Positions 1 to 6,495 of a stretch of 64,000 bases of DNA are shown here, one piece after another; the first letter of the stretch is position 1, and each line of letters opens with the position of its first letter. This DNA is from a virus. The translations under genes were made by a program, and so were the position numbers. The DNA lies in IMG/VR virus record IMGVR_UViG_3300028676_000003, positions 62,001 through 126,000 of that record; one strand, written 5' to 3'. The notes beneath the pieces were generated by a model. That model had not been told where the DNA came from, made no database searches, and saw nothing but the letters and a program-made list of their open reading frames with translations.

Positions 1-68
1 TTGGCGGTGTTGTTGTAACAATTATCGTCGGTCTATTTGTAATCTATCGATTATTTAGACATTGGTAA
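1..68 (+). CDS. C-terminal end of a membrane protein (5' truncated)
   Basis: An open frame runs in from the window edge and stops at TAA 66-68. The visible 21 residues are a hydrophobic Gly/Val/Ile stretch followed by a basic end (RLFRHW), typical of a last transmembrane helix with a cytoplasmic tail. It is followed by two more tiny membrane-protein genes, so this may be the end of a cluster of small membrane proteins. The family cannot be recognised from this fragment. Confidence 0.45.
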   Translation, partial: GGVVVTIIVGLFVIYRLFRHW

Positions 69-75
69 TATTTAT
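68..75 (+). promoter_or_regulatory. ATATTTAT late-type promoter motif
   Basis: Exact ATATTTAT ending 4 nt before the ATG at 80. It overlaps the stop codon of the preceding frame. It belongs to the short-spacing class also seen at 3089, 30526 and 10545. Confidence 0.5.
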
Positions 76-79
76 CATT

Positions 80-190
80 ATGAATGATTTTTTTACATCA
101 CTAATAATTTGTGGAATAACGACTCTAATCGTTGGTATTCTGCTATACTTTATAATTTATTTTATCAGAGAGATTCTGAGACTAAAATAA
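80..190 (+). CDS. Small single-span membrane protein (36 aa)
   Basis: Starts at ATG 80 right after an ATATTTAT motif and stops at TAA 188-190. The protein begins MNDFFTSLIICG, continues with about 22 uninterrupted hydrophobic residues (residues 5-28), and ends in a basic amphipathic segment (REILRLK). That is the layout of a one-pass inner-membrane peptide. It sits 2 nt before another membrane ORF. Holin-like or membrane-remodelling roles are possible but nothing in the sequence proves one. Confidence 0.45.
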   Translation: MNDFFTSLIICGITTLIVGILLYFIIYFIREILRLK

Positions 191-192
191 GA

Positions 193-318
193 ATGACAAT
201 AATTTATGACATATTACTTGGGCTTTCATCGTATTTGATTACGATGCCCTTGTACTATGTCATCATCTTTTTAATACACAAATACTATGGTTCTAGAAAT
301 AAAAGACCTAATAGCTAA
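193..318 (+). CDS. Small membrane protein (41 aa)
   Basis: The frame is open from 109, but the ATG at 193 is preferred because it follows the stop of the preceding small gene by 2 nt. From there the 41 residues contain one or two hydrophobic stretches (IIYDILLGLSSYLI and LYYVIIFLI) and a basic tail (HKYYGSRNKRPNS). It overlaps the next gene by 32 nt in another frame, as tightly packed phage genes often do. Function unknown. Confidence 0.4.
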   Translation: MTIIYDILLGLSSYLITMPLYYVIIFLIHKYYGSRNKRPNS

Positions 319-607
319 GCTACACGAACTTGGACACAAGGTGGAAGTTCAAGATGAACGCCCAACGTTCTATACAGGCAGTTCGGGATTCATCTCAACG
401 AATGAAAAGGTTCTACTTGAACACAAGCTTTCTAAGAAGCTAACTTTCTTTAAAGGGGATTCTTTACAAGATTCTTTTATAAATCTCTCAGAGGCTCTTA
501 AAATAGCTAAGCGGCTTGATGTAATTAATAGAGAAGGCTTATATTCGAAAGATGTTATGGATATTGCTTCATACATCGATGGTCTAGGCCCTATCAACGA
601 GGAATAA
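287..607 (+). CDS. Hypothetical protein (106 aa)
   Basis: Soluble, mixed-charge protein beginning MVLEIKDLIAKLHELGHKVEV. The N-terminus looks like a short helix plus strand. The middle holds a Gly/Ser/Thr-rich turn followed by helical segments. No family is recognised. It is the last gene of the opening + strand run and ends 20 nt before a bidirectional terminator shared with the convergent nuclease gene. Confidence 0.6.
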   Translation: MVLEIKDLIAKLHELGHKVEVQDERPTFYTGSSGFISTNEKVLLEHKLSKKLTFFKGDSLQDSFINLSEALKIAKRLDVINREGLYSKDVMDIASYIDGLGPINEE

Positions 608-626
608 TTCATATACCTTATAAAAC

Positions 627-664
627 AAAACCACCTTTGAAATTACTTCTTAGGTGGTTTTTTA
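627..664. terminator. Bidirectional intrinsic terminator
   Basis: Stem AAAACCACCT (627-636) pairs with AGGTGGTTTT (652-661), with T tracts on both strands. It lies between convergent genes ending at 607 (+) and 643 (-); the stop codon of the - gene lies in the loop. Confidence 0.75.
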
Positions 665-1278
665 TTCTTAGGTGTCTTTGTAGCCGCCTTTGGCTTAGCC
701 TTTGGAGGTAACTTGTTGATTTTCAGACTCTTTGAGCCAGGAATCGACTTAGCCTTCGGCTTCTTTTTCTTATACTTCTTCACTTCAAATATCCTTTTAT
801 CGGTCTCTTTTAACTTGATATTATAAGGTGCTTCTTCTAGAATGCTTAGGTCTAATAGCCATTGATACTTAGACCTTTCTTTATGTATGATGAAAGACAT
901 TTGTATATGGTCAAGGATTTGTTCTTTGGTCCATTTGTTTACCATAGCTAGTTGAATCATGCAAGGTAGTTGCTTCCCAATCTTTATTGCTCGGCCGATG
1001 TGCTTTACTTGGTGGCAAGTCGGGCAAAGGGAAATAAGGCCAGTTAATTTTTGGATATGGGTTTCGTCGTCGTAGTGCCAAATCTCGTGACATTCTACAT
1101 TATGTTTATATCCTTGGTTTTTTCCTGTGTCTCCACAGATTTCACATTGGTTCTTGGCTTTCTCGTATGAGATGAATCTTATCTTGTCCCATTCTGACGA
1201 TGTTACGGTTGTTCTTACGTTCGAAAAGTGGCAAGTTGATGGAATTAGTTCTACTGTTAATTTTGGTTGTTTAGGCAT
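643..1278 (-). CDS. HNH endonuclease with basic C-terminal tail
   Basis: 211 aa. Residues about 40-95 form a zinc-stabilised HNH module: a CEIC pair, then HNVECHEIWHYD, then CPTCHQVKH, giving two Cys pairs around the His-Glu-His core of the family. Such proteins cut or nick DNA using one metal ion. From about residue 165 the chain becomes an unusually Lys/Pro-rich tail, probably non-specific DNA binding. The start overlaps the end of the upstream PD-(D/E)XK gene by 22 nt, so the two nucleases are probably co-expressed. It could be a free-standing homing-type enzyme or a phage DNA-processing enzyme; the target is unknown. Confidence 0.75.
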   Translation of the reverse strand: MPKQPKLTVELIPSTCHFSNVRTTVTSSEWDKIRFISYEKAKNQCEICGDTGKNQGYKHNVECHEIWHYDDETHIQKLTGLISLCPTCHQVKHIGRAIKIGKQLPCMIQLAMVNKWTKEQILDHIQMSFIIHKERSKYQWLLDLSILEEAPYNIKLKETDKRIFEVKKYKKKKPKAKSIPGSKSLKINKLPPKAKPKAATKTPKNKKPPKK

Positions 1279-1721
1279 TGAATATTGAAGTGTTCTTTAA
1301 ATTGTCTTCGTGGTATAAGATAGCCGTGGGTTGCGCTTCCTATGTCGCCAGCATTCTTAATTACACGAAAATTGTTATTATTTATTAGTTGTCTTAAATC
1401 GTTGGACTTGATGAACCATATTTCATTTAAGAATGGGAAGTAGTTTACGAACCAATCAGCTTGTGTAACGGAGATTCCTGAGTCTTTGCCTCTTGAGTGG
1501 AATTCAACGAAAATGTTTCCAGTATCTTTTTCAGGCTTACATATTACGTCAGTCTTAATCTCATAGGTAATTTCTTTTCCTTCCTTAAGCATCTTGATAT
1601 CGTATTTGTTATTGTTGTTTGAATCGACGTGGGTTAGTCCCTTATATTCTAAGAATTCAACGATGTGTTGTTCTCCTTCTATACCTAGTTTTAGGTCTTG
1701 TCTGAAATTTAAATTTGCCAT
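1257..1721 (-). CDS. PD-(D/E)XK superfamily nuclease-like protein
   Basis: 154 aa. An N-terminal helix with GIEGEQHIVEFLEYKG is followed by KYDIKML and then ITYEIKTD. This gives the Glu / Asp / Glu-x-Lys arrangement of the restriction-endonuclease-like fold (Asp in KYD, Glu and Lys in YEIK). A glycine/serine loop and an aromatic-rich C-terminal half (TQADWFVNYFPFL) follow. Length suits a minimal single-domain nuclease. It overlaps the HNH gene downstream. Exact substrate (branched DNA, host DNA or defence target) is not evident. Confidence 0.65.
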   Translation of the reverse strand: MANLNFRQDLKLGIEGEQHIVEFLEYKGLTHVDSNNNNKYDIKMLKEGKEITYEIKTDVICKPEKDTGNIFVEFHSRGKDSGISVTQADWFVNYFPFLNEIWFIKSNDLRQLINNNNFRVIKNAGDIGSATHGYLIPRRQFKEHFNIQCLNNQN

Positions 1722-1758
1722 AAGTTTTTTATCAAATATAACGTATTTAAAAAATCTG

Positions 1759-2013
1759 TCAAATATTAAGGACTTGTGTTATGAACTTATTGGCTTCTTC
1801 TTTGTTGAATGCGAATATCTTTTGGATTGAGTTTGAGACCTTGTTTTTAATGGCTCTTGTTGTTGGTTCATCGGCAAGAAGGTGTACTTGTCCATCATCG
1901 AAGATAATGGCTCTACGAAAACGCATATTGTGTTTTACTCTAGAGACAGTATAATTTTTTTGTATGAAATTAACTACGATTTTATTGAATTCGTCTTCAT
2001 ATGAACTTTTCAT
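1759..2013 (-). CDS. Hypothetical protein (84 aa)
   Basis: Small basic/acidic mixed protein beginning MKSSYEDEFNKIVVNFIQKNYT. The middle, RFRRAIIFDDGQVHLLADEP, looks like two beta strands around a turn, and the C-terminal third is helical. It is the first gene of the leftward nuclease operon, 14 nt downstream of an ATATTTAT motif, so it is probably expressed with the nucleases. Family unknown. Confidence 0.6.
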   Translation of the reverse strand: MKSSYEDEFNKIVVNFIQKNYTVSRVKHNMRFRRAIIFDDGQVHLLADEPTTRAIKNKVSNSIQKIFAFNKEEANKFITQVLNI

Positions 2014-2027
2014 GATAACATTTATAT

Positions 2028-2035
2028 ATAAATAT
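2028..2035 (-). promoter_or_regulatory. ATATTTAT late-type promoter motif (- strand)
   Basis: ATAAATAT on the + strand, reading ATATTTAT towards the gene that starts at 2013 with 14 nt spacing. Lies back to back with the host-type promoter for the + gene at 2082. Confidence 0.5.
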
Positions 2036-2065
2036 TTGGATATATGAAATAAAGTCGTACCTTTG
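2036..2065 (+). promoter_or_regulatory. Bacteroidota-type promoter
   Basis: TTG at 2036-2038, 19 nt spacer, TACCTTTG at 2058-2065, about 16 nt before the ATG at 2082. Confidence 0.6.
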
Positions 2066-2081
2066 TATAAATTTAGAAGAA

Positions 2082-2402
2082 ATGAAAGGAATTGAAAATC
2101 ACATTCTAATGACTATTTGTGAGGAATCATTTGAGTTTTTTGGAACAACAAAGTTTACTACTTATACCAGCTTCTGCAATACCTTTAAGTATGCGATGAT
2201 TGAGGGTAACTTCAGCTTTCCACAAAAGCAGATGATGACTAGGGTCGGAAAGATGCTAAAGTTGGTTTACGCCTTGGATGATGATTCTATTGGTTTTTAT
2301 ATCAATACGTATTTCAGCTTAAGTCAAGACCAAATAATTCAATTTGAGAAGGTTGTGAGGACCATGAAGGTTGCTTATCCGATGAGTAGTATTAATAAAT
2401 AG
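2082..2402 (+). CDS. Hypothetical protein (106 aa)
   Basis: Begins MKGIENHILMTICEESFEFF. It is rich in Phe/Tyr/Met, has a helical pattern throughout, and no zinc motif or signal peptide. A Bacteroidota-type promoter lies directly upstream, implying expression by unmodified host polymerase, probably early. The 3' end overlaps the convergent gene at 2392 by 11 nt. No family recognised. Confidence 0.6.
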   Translation: MKGIENHILMTICEESFEFFGTTKFTTYTSFCNTFKYAMIEGNFSFPQKQMMTRVGKMLKLVYALDDDSIGFYINTYFSLSQDQIIQFEKVVRTMKVAYPMSSINK

Positions 2403-2643
2403 GAACTACTTGAATTTCTCCTTTAAAGTATTGTGATTTTTTATCTTCTAGGTATTCGGTTAGAATTCTTTTAAGATAAAAGGTTGGATATGTTGGGGAA
2501 AATATTGGACTAAGCCAAGCAATTCCTTTATCTATAGCATTGGCAGAACTTCTTTTGCCACCGCAAGCATATAGGTATATGATTTGGTGGTCATTTGGAA
2601 ATTGACGTTCGATATATTCACGTAGAAATTCTTCTTCAGACAT
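2392..2643 (-). CDS. Hypothetical protein (83 aa)
   Basis: Starts MSEEEFLREYIERQFPNDHQ and contains the segment YLYACGGKRSSANAIDKGIAWL, which might be a nucleotide- or phosphate-binding glycine turn but matches no family I can name. Convergent overlap with the + gene ending at 2402. The upstream side faces the thioredoxin promoter region. No clear promoter is seen for it. Confidence 0.5.
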   Translation of the reverse strand: MSEEEFLREYIERQFPNDHQIIYLYACGGKRSSANAIDKGIAWLSPIFSPTYPTFYLKRILTEYLEDKKSQYFKGEIQVVPIY

Positions 2644-2665
2644 TGCTTTTTAGATTAAGTATATT

Positions 2666-2673
2666 ATATTTAT
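2666..2673 (+). promoter_or_regulatory. ATATTTAT late-type promoter motif
   Basis: Exact motif with 31 nt to the thioredoxin ATG at 2705, the same spacing class as 3852 and 16110. Confidence 0.5.
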
Positions 2674-2704
2674 AATTATAACAAAAAAAATTAAAAATTA
2701 AAGA

Positions 2705-3031
2705 ATGGCATTAGAAATAAACGCAGAAAACTTTGACGAGTTGGTTATCAACTCAGACGTACCAGTATTGATGGACTTTTGGGCCCCTTGGTGCGGACCT
2801 TGCAGAATGCTTGGCCCTATTATTGATTCATTAAATGAAGAAAACAAAGATAAAAATATCAAGATTGTTAAGATTAACGTTGACGATAATCAAGAGATTG
2901 CTCTTAAATTTGGCGTTCGTGGTATTCCATTAACCCTAGCTATCAAAGATGGTAAGGAAGTGGAAGGTAGTCGAAACGCTGGTATTCAAGCTAAGGCTGA
3001 GTATCAAAAGCTTATTGATAGCTTATTGTAA
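2705..3031 (+). CDS. trxA: Thioredoxin
   Basis: 108 aa, the usual length of bacterial thioredoxin. The redox site WAPWCGPCR places the catalytic cysteines at residues 30 and 33. The cis-proline loop is GVRGIPLT and the C-terminal helix is present. It reduces disulfides and commonly supplies electrons to ribonucleotide reductase, here probably supporting phage dNTP synthesis along with the thyA and dUTPase genes elsewhere in the window. It has its own ATATTTAT promoter motif and a strong terminator, so it is a single-gene unit. Identification is secure; the physiological partner is inferred. Confidence 0.95.
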   Translation: MALEINAENFDELVINSDVPVLMDFWAPWCGPCRMLGPIIDSLNEENKDKNIKIVKINVDDNQEIALKFGVRGIPLTLAIKDGKEVEGSRNAGIQAKAEYQKLIDSLL

Positions 3032-3051
3032 GATGTTTTTAATGATAAAAT

Positions 3052-3079
3052 AAAAGGGGCCCTCAGTGGCCCTTTTTTT
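3052..3079 (+). terminator. Intrinsic terminator after thioredoxin
   Basis: GC-rich stem GGGCC (3057-3061) with GGCCC (3068-3072), flanked by A and T tracts (T7). Confidence 0.85.
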
Positions 3080-3088
3080 GTTCTGTAG

Positions 3089-3096
3089 ATATTTAT
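3089..3096 (+). promoter_or_regulatory. ATATTTAT late-type promoter motif, 4-nt spacing
   Basis: GATATTTATTAGT runs directly into the ATG at 3101. If the motif acts as a -10 box the transcript would be nearly or fully leaderless. Confidence 0.55.
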
Positions 3097-3100
3097 TAGT

Positions 3101-3442
3101 ATGAAAAAGAAATTAATAATTACGGAAAGTCAAATGACTCGTTTGAAACAATATATAGTTGAGGGCAGCGAGTCTGCAAAGTTTGTTAAGATGATGAAAG
3201 AGGAATTGGATGCCAACTATGAGGTATCTAATACATTCGTTCGTGAAGGTGGTGAATATTCTAATTCACCGATGATTAAGGTTAAGGTAGATGAGGAATT
3301 AATTACCCCTAAAGCCTTGTATGAGTACTTGAGTTACAAATACAAGAAAGGTAGAAAATTCACTGAACAAGTAATTAGGGATTGGGTAGATAACAAAATA
3401 TCTGATAACTATATGCTTTCCAAAAATGTACCATTAAATTAA
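3101..3442 (+). CDS. Hypothetical protein with tag-like N-terminus (113 aa)
   Basis: Begins MKKKLIITESQMTRLKQYIVEG. This short helix ends in I-V-E (residues 19-21) before Gly, matching the (L/I)xE cleavage consensus of T4-type prohead proteases. The rest (about 90 residues) is a small mixed alpha/beta domain with VKVDEELITPKALYEYLSYKYKKGRKFT. The start is fixed by the promoter motif 4 nt upstream. I infer a capsid-targeted cargo protein, but its biochemical role is unknown. Confidence 0.6.
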   Translation: MKKKLIITESQMTRLKQYIVEGSESAKFVKMMKEELDANYEVSNTFVREGGEYSNSPMIKVKVDEELITPKALYEYLSYKYKKGRKFTEQVIRDWVDNKISDNYMLSKNVPLN

Positions 3443-3458
3443 TCTAATAATACGAGCT

Positions 3459-3779
3459 ATGATACTTAAAGACAAAATAAGGCAAGTTTTACGAGAGCAC
3501 TATGGTGATTTCAATACTTATTTGGAACATGAGTATGAAGATAGGCTGACAGAGCAGTTATCTGTTGACGACATAGGGAACAAACAAGCTTGGGCCACAT
3601 ACAACCAAGTGATACTAGAATTAAAGAATACTCTTAAGGACATGTTAAAGGTCAAAGAGTTACAATATAAGCTTACAGAAAACACAAATCCTAATGAGGT
3701 TTGTATTGAAGTGATTGAAGGAATTAAACATCGAAGCCCTGAATTAAGCAGGCTATATGATAAGATAAAAAATTTTTAA
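3459..3779 (+). CDS. Hypothetical protein, paralogue of the gene at 3891
   Basis: 106 aa. The N-terminus MILKDKIRQVLREH resembles the LLRE tags of other genes in the window, with (L/I)xE ending at residue 13. The body WATYNQVILELKNTL and LQYKLTENTNPNEVC aligns with WETYNLVISEL and VKYRLTDGENPNEII in the next gene. The two probably arose by tandem duplication. The protein is all-helical by eye. Function unknown. Confidence 0.6.
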   Translation: MILKDKIRQVLREHYGDFNTYLEHEYEDRLTEQLSVDDIGNKQAWATYNQVILELKNTLKDMLKVKELQYKLTENTNPNEVCIEVIEGIKHRSPELSRLYDKIKNF

Positions 3780-3851
3780 TTGATTCTCAAGGGATTATCA
3801 AAGAGAGATAAAACATTAACAAAATAGTAAAGCTTAAGCGAGAGTCTGTAG

Positions 3852-3859
3852 ATATTTAT
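3852..3859 (+). promoter_or_regulatory. ATATTTAT late-type promoter motif
   Basis: GATATTTATAGTTAAATAAC; the 16-mer ATATTTATAGTTAAAT recurs at 6473 and, inverted, at 39274. Spacing to ATG 3891 is 31 nt. Confidence 0.55.
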
Positions 3860-3890
3860 AGTTAAATAACACATACTTAAATGATACGCC

Positions 3891-4232
3891 ATGAATGCTA
3901 ATAAATTTTTATTGACAGCTAATCAAGGTAATAGAACTGCACTAGATAAAGCATATAATAATCATATGAATTCTGTCTTGAATTCTTTCGACGAAGAAGA
4001 AGAGAATAGATGGGAAACGTATAATTTAGTGATAAGCGAGCTTATGTCGCAAGGTAATAAGAATTATTTCAAAGAGGTTAAATATCGTTTAACTGACGGT
4101 GAAAATCCAAATGAAATTATTCTAGATATCATTGACAGAGCAAACGACGATGCAAGTAGTCTTGTATGGTTACTTAAACGTAGAATTGAGGAATATGTTG
4201 AGGATGATTATTTTAAAAGATTTTTGGTCTAA
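3891..4232 (+). CDS. Hypothetical protein, paralogue of the gene at 3459
   Basis: 113 aa, helical and acidic (DEEEENRWETYNLV). It shares the WxTYNxVIxEL and YxLTxxxNPNE signatures with its upstream neighbour but lacks that protein's LRE-type N-terminal tag, starting MNANKFLLTANQG instead. It has its own late-type promoter motif. ATG 3891 is chosen because the ATG at 3881 leads to a stop within seven codons. No family recognised. Confidence 0.6.
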   Translation: MNANKFLLTANQGNRTALDKAYNNHMNSVLNSFDEEEENRWETYNLVISELMSQGNKNYFKEVKYRLTDGENPNEIILDIIDRANDDASSLVWLLKRRIEEYVEDDYFKRFLV

Positions 4233-4236
4233 GCTA

Positions 4237-4267
4237 TTGTCAAGTTTCTTTTTTTTGCGTATATTTG
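4237..4267 (+). promoter_or_regulatory. Bacteroidota-type promoter
   Basis: TTG at 4237-4239, 20 nt spacer, TATATTTG at 4260-4267, 19 nt before the ATG at 4287. Confidence 0.75.
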
Positions 4268-4286
4268 TATAAAGACACACAAAAGA

Positions 4287-5696
4287 ATGAAAAAAGATAT
4301 TACTGATAGAATTGTTTACTTAGCGGAGATGTTTGACGTATTTGAATGCGGAGAACAACACTTGGTAGCCAGCAAATTGCAAAGCCTAGTAGAAATAGGT
4401 TTCACACCAAGTACAATAACATCAACAAATGGAACAATCCTAGCGATAATTTCAACAAAACAGAATGAAAAAGATAGAACTCTTAAAAAAGTAAGTGTTT
4501 GTTCTGATGTTTATTCTGATATAATTGCGGCCGACCCAACTGAGAACAAGATTTATCTTCAGTGGATGCTTACTGTATTTACTCAATTGATTAAAGATGG
4601 TAAACAAACCAACATTGATGCGGCTATACGTTTTGTTGAAGAGGATTTGCCTCAGTCAAATAAGTACCTTATATTGTTTGAGGACAATAAAAGAAAAAAG
4701 AAATTTAAAGATTTATGTTTGGGTTCTTACAGTTTAAAAAATGTAAATGACCCAACAAACATTAATCAATACAAATCATTATCCCAACTATTTGATGCGG
4801 TTGACCCGTTCATTGAAAAGGACCCAAGTGCAATCGAAAGAACGCTAATGAAATTTGTAAATGCAGGTAAGGCTCTTATGCCAGTTAAGGATAGAAAGTT
4901 TACGCTTTATATTCCAAAGACTACAGAGGCCAGTACTATTTTTGCTAATTTCGCTAACTGGTGTACAGCTAGGGAAGGTAATGGTATGTTTAAAAGTTAT
5001 ACCGAAGGCCACAGAAAACCCAACGGAAAGAATTCTGACATTTATATCATTATAAACAACGATTTTTTCTTAGGGAAGTCTAAGGATGTTTTTCAGATTC
5101 ATTTTGAAACAAACCAATTAAAAGACAGCCGTAATGGACAAAACGTTAGCATCTTTGAAGATGTAATTTCAAAGAGTGAGGGTATTTCTAATTTCTTCTA
5201 TGAGGAATTATTAGGAATGGCTAAAGGTTTTAACAAAGGATTAGAAGACAACAAATACATTGATTATTTGATTAAATTCGGATTTGCTGAGAGCTTATTT
5301 GAGTTGATTGATTATACAACACCGACAATAAAATTTATGACAAGAGAAATACCAAGATTACCTGATATTAGCAAGTTTAAACAACTTGACTCACTTATCA
5401 TCATTGATGCTAAGATGGTGGATTTACATCCATCCATCGGTAGCTTGCATAATCTTGCGGTATTATCGCTAACAAATAATCGTATCACAAAGTTGCCGAA
5501 AGAGATTGGGAACTTAAAAAACTTACGTTTTTTAAACATAACTGGAAATCCTATAACGGAGATTCCAGCCAGTATTTCGCAACTTGACCCAAGCAACGGT
5601 GGGTTATTATTCCGTGTAGGAGTAAATAAAAGTGACATAGGAGAAGAAAATTATAAACGCTTAAAAGAGTTGTTACCAACAACTAAGATAGGTTAA
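4287..5696 (+). CDS. Large protein with C-terminal leucine-rich repeats
   Basis: 469 aa. Residues about 1-330 are a domain I cannot name. It contains the segment NWCTAREGNGMFKSYTEG, then a strand pattern (DIYIIINNDF) and FQIHFETNQLKDSRNGQ. Residues about 360-450 carry at least three LRR units of the LxxLxxLxLxxNxIxxLP type (LHNLAVLSLTNNRITKLP, LKNLRFLNITGNPITEIP). LRRs usually mediate protein binding, so this may recognise a host or phage protein. A perfect host-type promoter and a private terminator make it an independently expressed, probably early, gene. Confidence 0.75.
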   Translation: MKKDITDRIVYLAEMFDVFECGEQHLVASKLQSLVEIGFTPSTITSTNGTILAIISTKQNEKDRTLKKVSVCSDVYSDIIAADPTENKIYLQWMLTVFTQLIKDGKQTNIDAAIRFVEEDLPQSNKYLILFEDNKRKKKFKDLCLGSYSLKNVNDPTNINQYKSLSQLFDAVDPFIEKDPSAIERTLMKFVNAGKALMPVKDRKFTLYIPKTTEASTIFANFANWCTAREGNGMFKSYTEGHRKPNGKNSDIYIIINNDFFLGKSKDVFQIHFETNQLKDSRNGQNVSIFEDVISKSEGISNFFYEELLGMAKGFNKGLEDNKYIDYLIKFGFAESLFELIDYTTPTIKFMTREIPRLPDISKFKQLDSLIIIDAKMVDLHPSIGSLHNLAVLSLTNNRITKLPKEIGNLKNLRFLNITGNPITEIPASISQLDPSNGGLLFRVGVNKSDIGEENYKRLKELLPTTKIG

Positions 5697-5702
5697 TGAT
5701 TT

Positions 5703-5728
5703 AAAGGCTCCATTTTGGGGCCTTTTTT
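5703..5728 (+). terminator. Intrinsic terminator
   Basis: AAAGGCTCC pairs with GGGGCCTTT (one G-T pair), followed by a T run; directly after the LRR gene. Confidence 0.85.
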
Positions 5729-5749
5729 ATTTAAAACAAATATAAAATT

Positions 5750-6259
5750 ATGGAATGGAAAAGAAACAACAAGAAAATTGACGAGCCAATCGTTGATTAC
5801 TTAGAAAAGTTATTCGACGAAGAGTTGAGTAAAAATCACATCTTAAAAGTGGCTGTAGGTACAGATTCACAAAAAGTTAGAGGTGGAACTTATAAATTTG
5901 TTACGGTTATTCTTATCAGCGTAAGTGAAGACTTAGGTGGTGGTGTTATTGTAGGTCGTGGTGGTAAAATCGTTGCGGGTTCTCACTTCAATACCTTCAA
6001 AAAACGTAATAAAGAATTGGTTAACGAAAGAATGATGTACGAGGTAGCCAAGTCTCTTGAAGTGGCTTATCAAATCCATGACCTTTTAGACTTATATGAT
6101 ATCAAGATGGAAATCCACGCTGATATCAACCCTGATTCTAAACACGAATCAAATAAAGCTTTACAAAGTGCCGTAGGTTATATCTTAGGTATGGGTTACG
6201 AATTCAAGGTAAAGCCTGACGCACCAGCTTCAAGTAACTGTGCGGATAAATTATGTTAA
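5750..6259 (+). CDS. YkuK/DUF458-like RNase H-fold protein
   Basis: 169 aa. Early strand VAVGTDSQKVRGG, a second strand VTVILIS, a helix starting NKELVNERMMYEV, then MEIHADINPDSKHESNKALQSAVGYILGMGYEFKVKPDAPAS. The VGTDSQ, H-D-N-P-D and KP-A-A/S features are those of the YkuK (DUF458) family, which has an RNase H-like fold. The Asp residues in GTDSQ and HADIN are candidate metal ligands. Activity on RNA or DNA is not established for this family as far as I know. It follows the LRR gene by 54 nt after a terminator; no strong promoter is visible. Confidence 0.7.
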   Translation: MEWKRNNKKIDEPIVDYLEKLFDEELSKNHILKVAVGTDSQKVRGGTYKFVTVILISVSEDLGGGVIVGRGGKIVAGSHFNTFKKRNKELVNERMMYEVAKSLEVAYQIHDLLDLYDIKMEIHADINPDSKHESNKALQSAVGYILGMGYEFKVKPDAPASSNCADKLC

Positions 6260-6286
6260 AATTTTTCATTTTGGTCTAGCGTTTAT

Positions 6287-6294
6287 ATATTTAT
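6287..6294 (+). promoter_or_regulatory. ATATTTAT late-type promoter motif
   Basis: Within TATATATTTATTATAAA, 16 nt before the ATG at 6311. Confidence 0.5.
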
Positions 6295-6310
6295 TATAAA
6301 CGTTAGTCCG

Positions 6311-6469
6311 ATGAAAAAATATGTCTTACAAGTTAGTGATGGAGAAGTAATTAACAGTGTTCTTACTTACTCTATAGAAGATGCGATAGAAATTTTCGCA
6401 ATCACAAAAAACCTCTCAATTGAACAATTACTAAAAATTTTTACAGTTGGTGAAGTATTATCTAAATAG
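6311..6469 (+). CDS. Small hypothetical protein (52 aa)
   Basis: ATG 6311 to TAG 6467-6469, flanked on both sides by ATATTTAT motifs, so it appears to be its own transcription unit. The protein begins MKKYVLQVSDGEVINSVLTY and continues with a helical segment (SIEDAIEIFAITKNLSIEQLLKIF). It may be a small beta-hairpin plus helix domain. No family recognised. The open frame and promoter spacing are the only support. Confidence 0.5.
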   Translation: MKKYVLQVSDGEVINSVLTYSIEDAIEIFAITKNLSIEQLLKIFTVGEVLSK

Positions 6470-6472
6470 TTA

Positions 6473-6480
6473 ATATTTAT
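6473..6480 (+). promoter_or_regulatory. ATATTTAT late-type promoter motif
   Basis: AATATTTATAGTTAAAT, 15 nt before ATG 6496. Sixteen bases are identical to the motif at 3852. Confidence 0.55.
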
Positions 6481-6495
6481 AGTTAAATATATATT

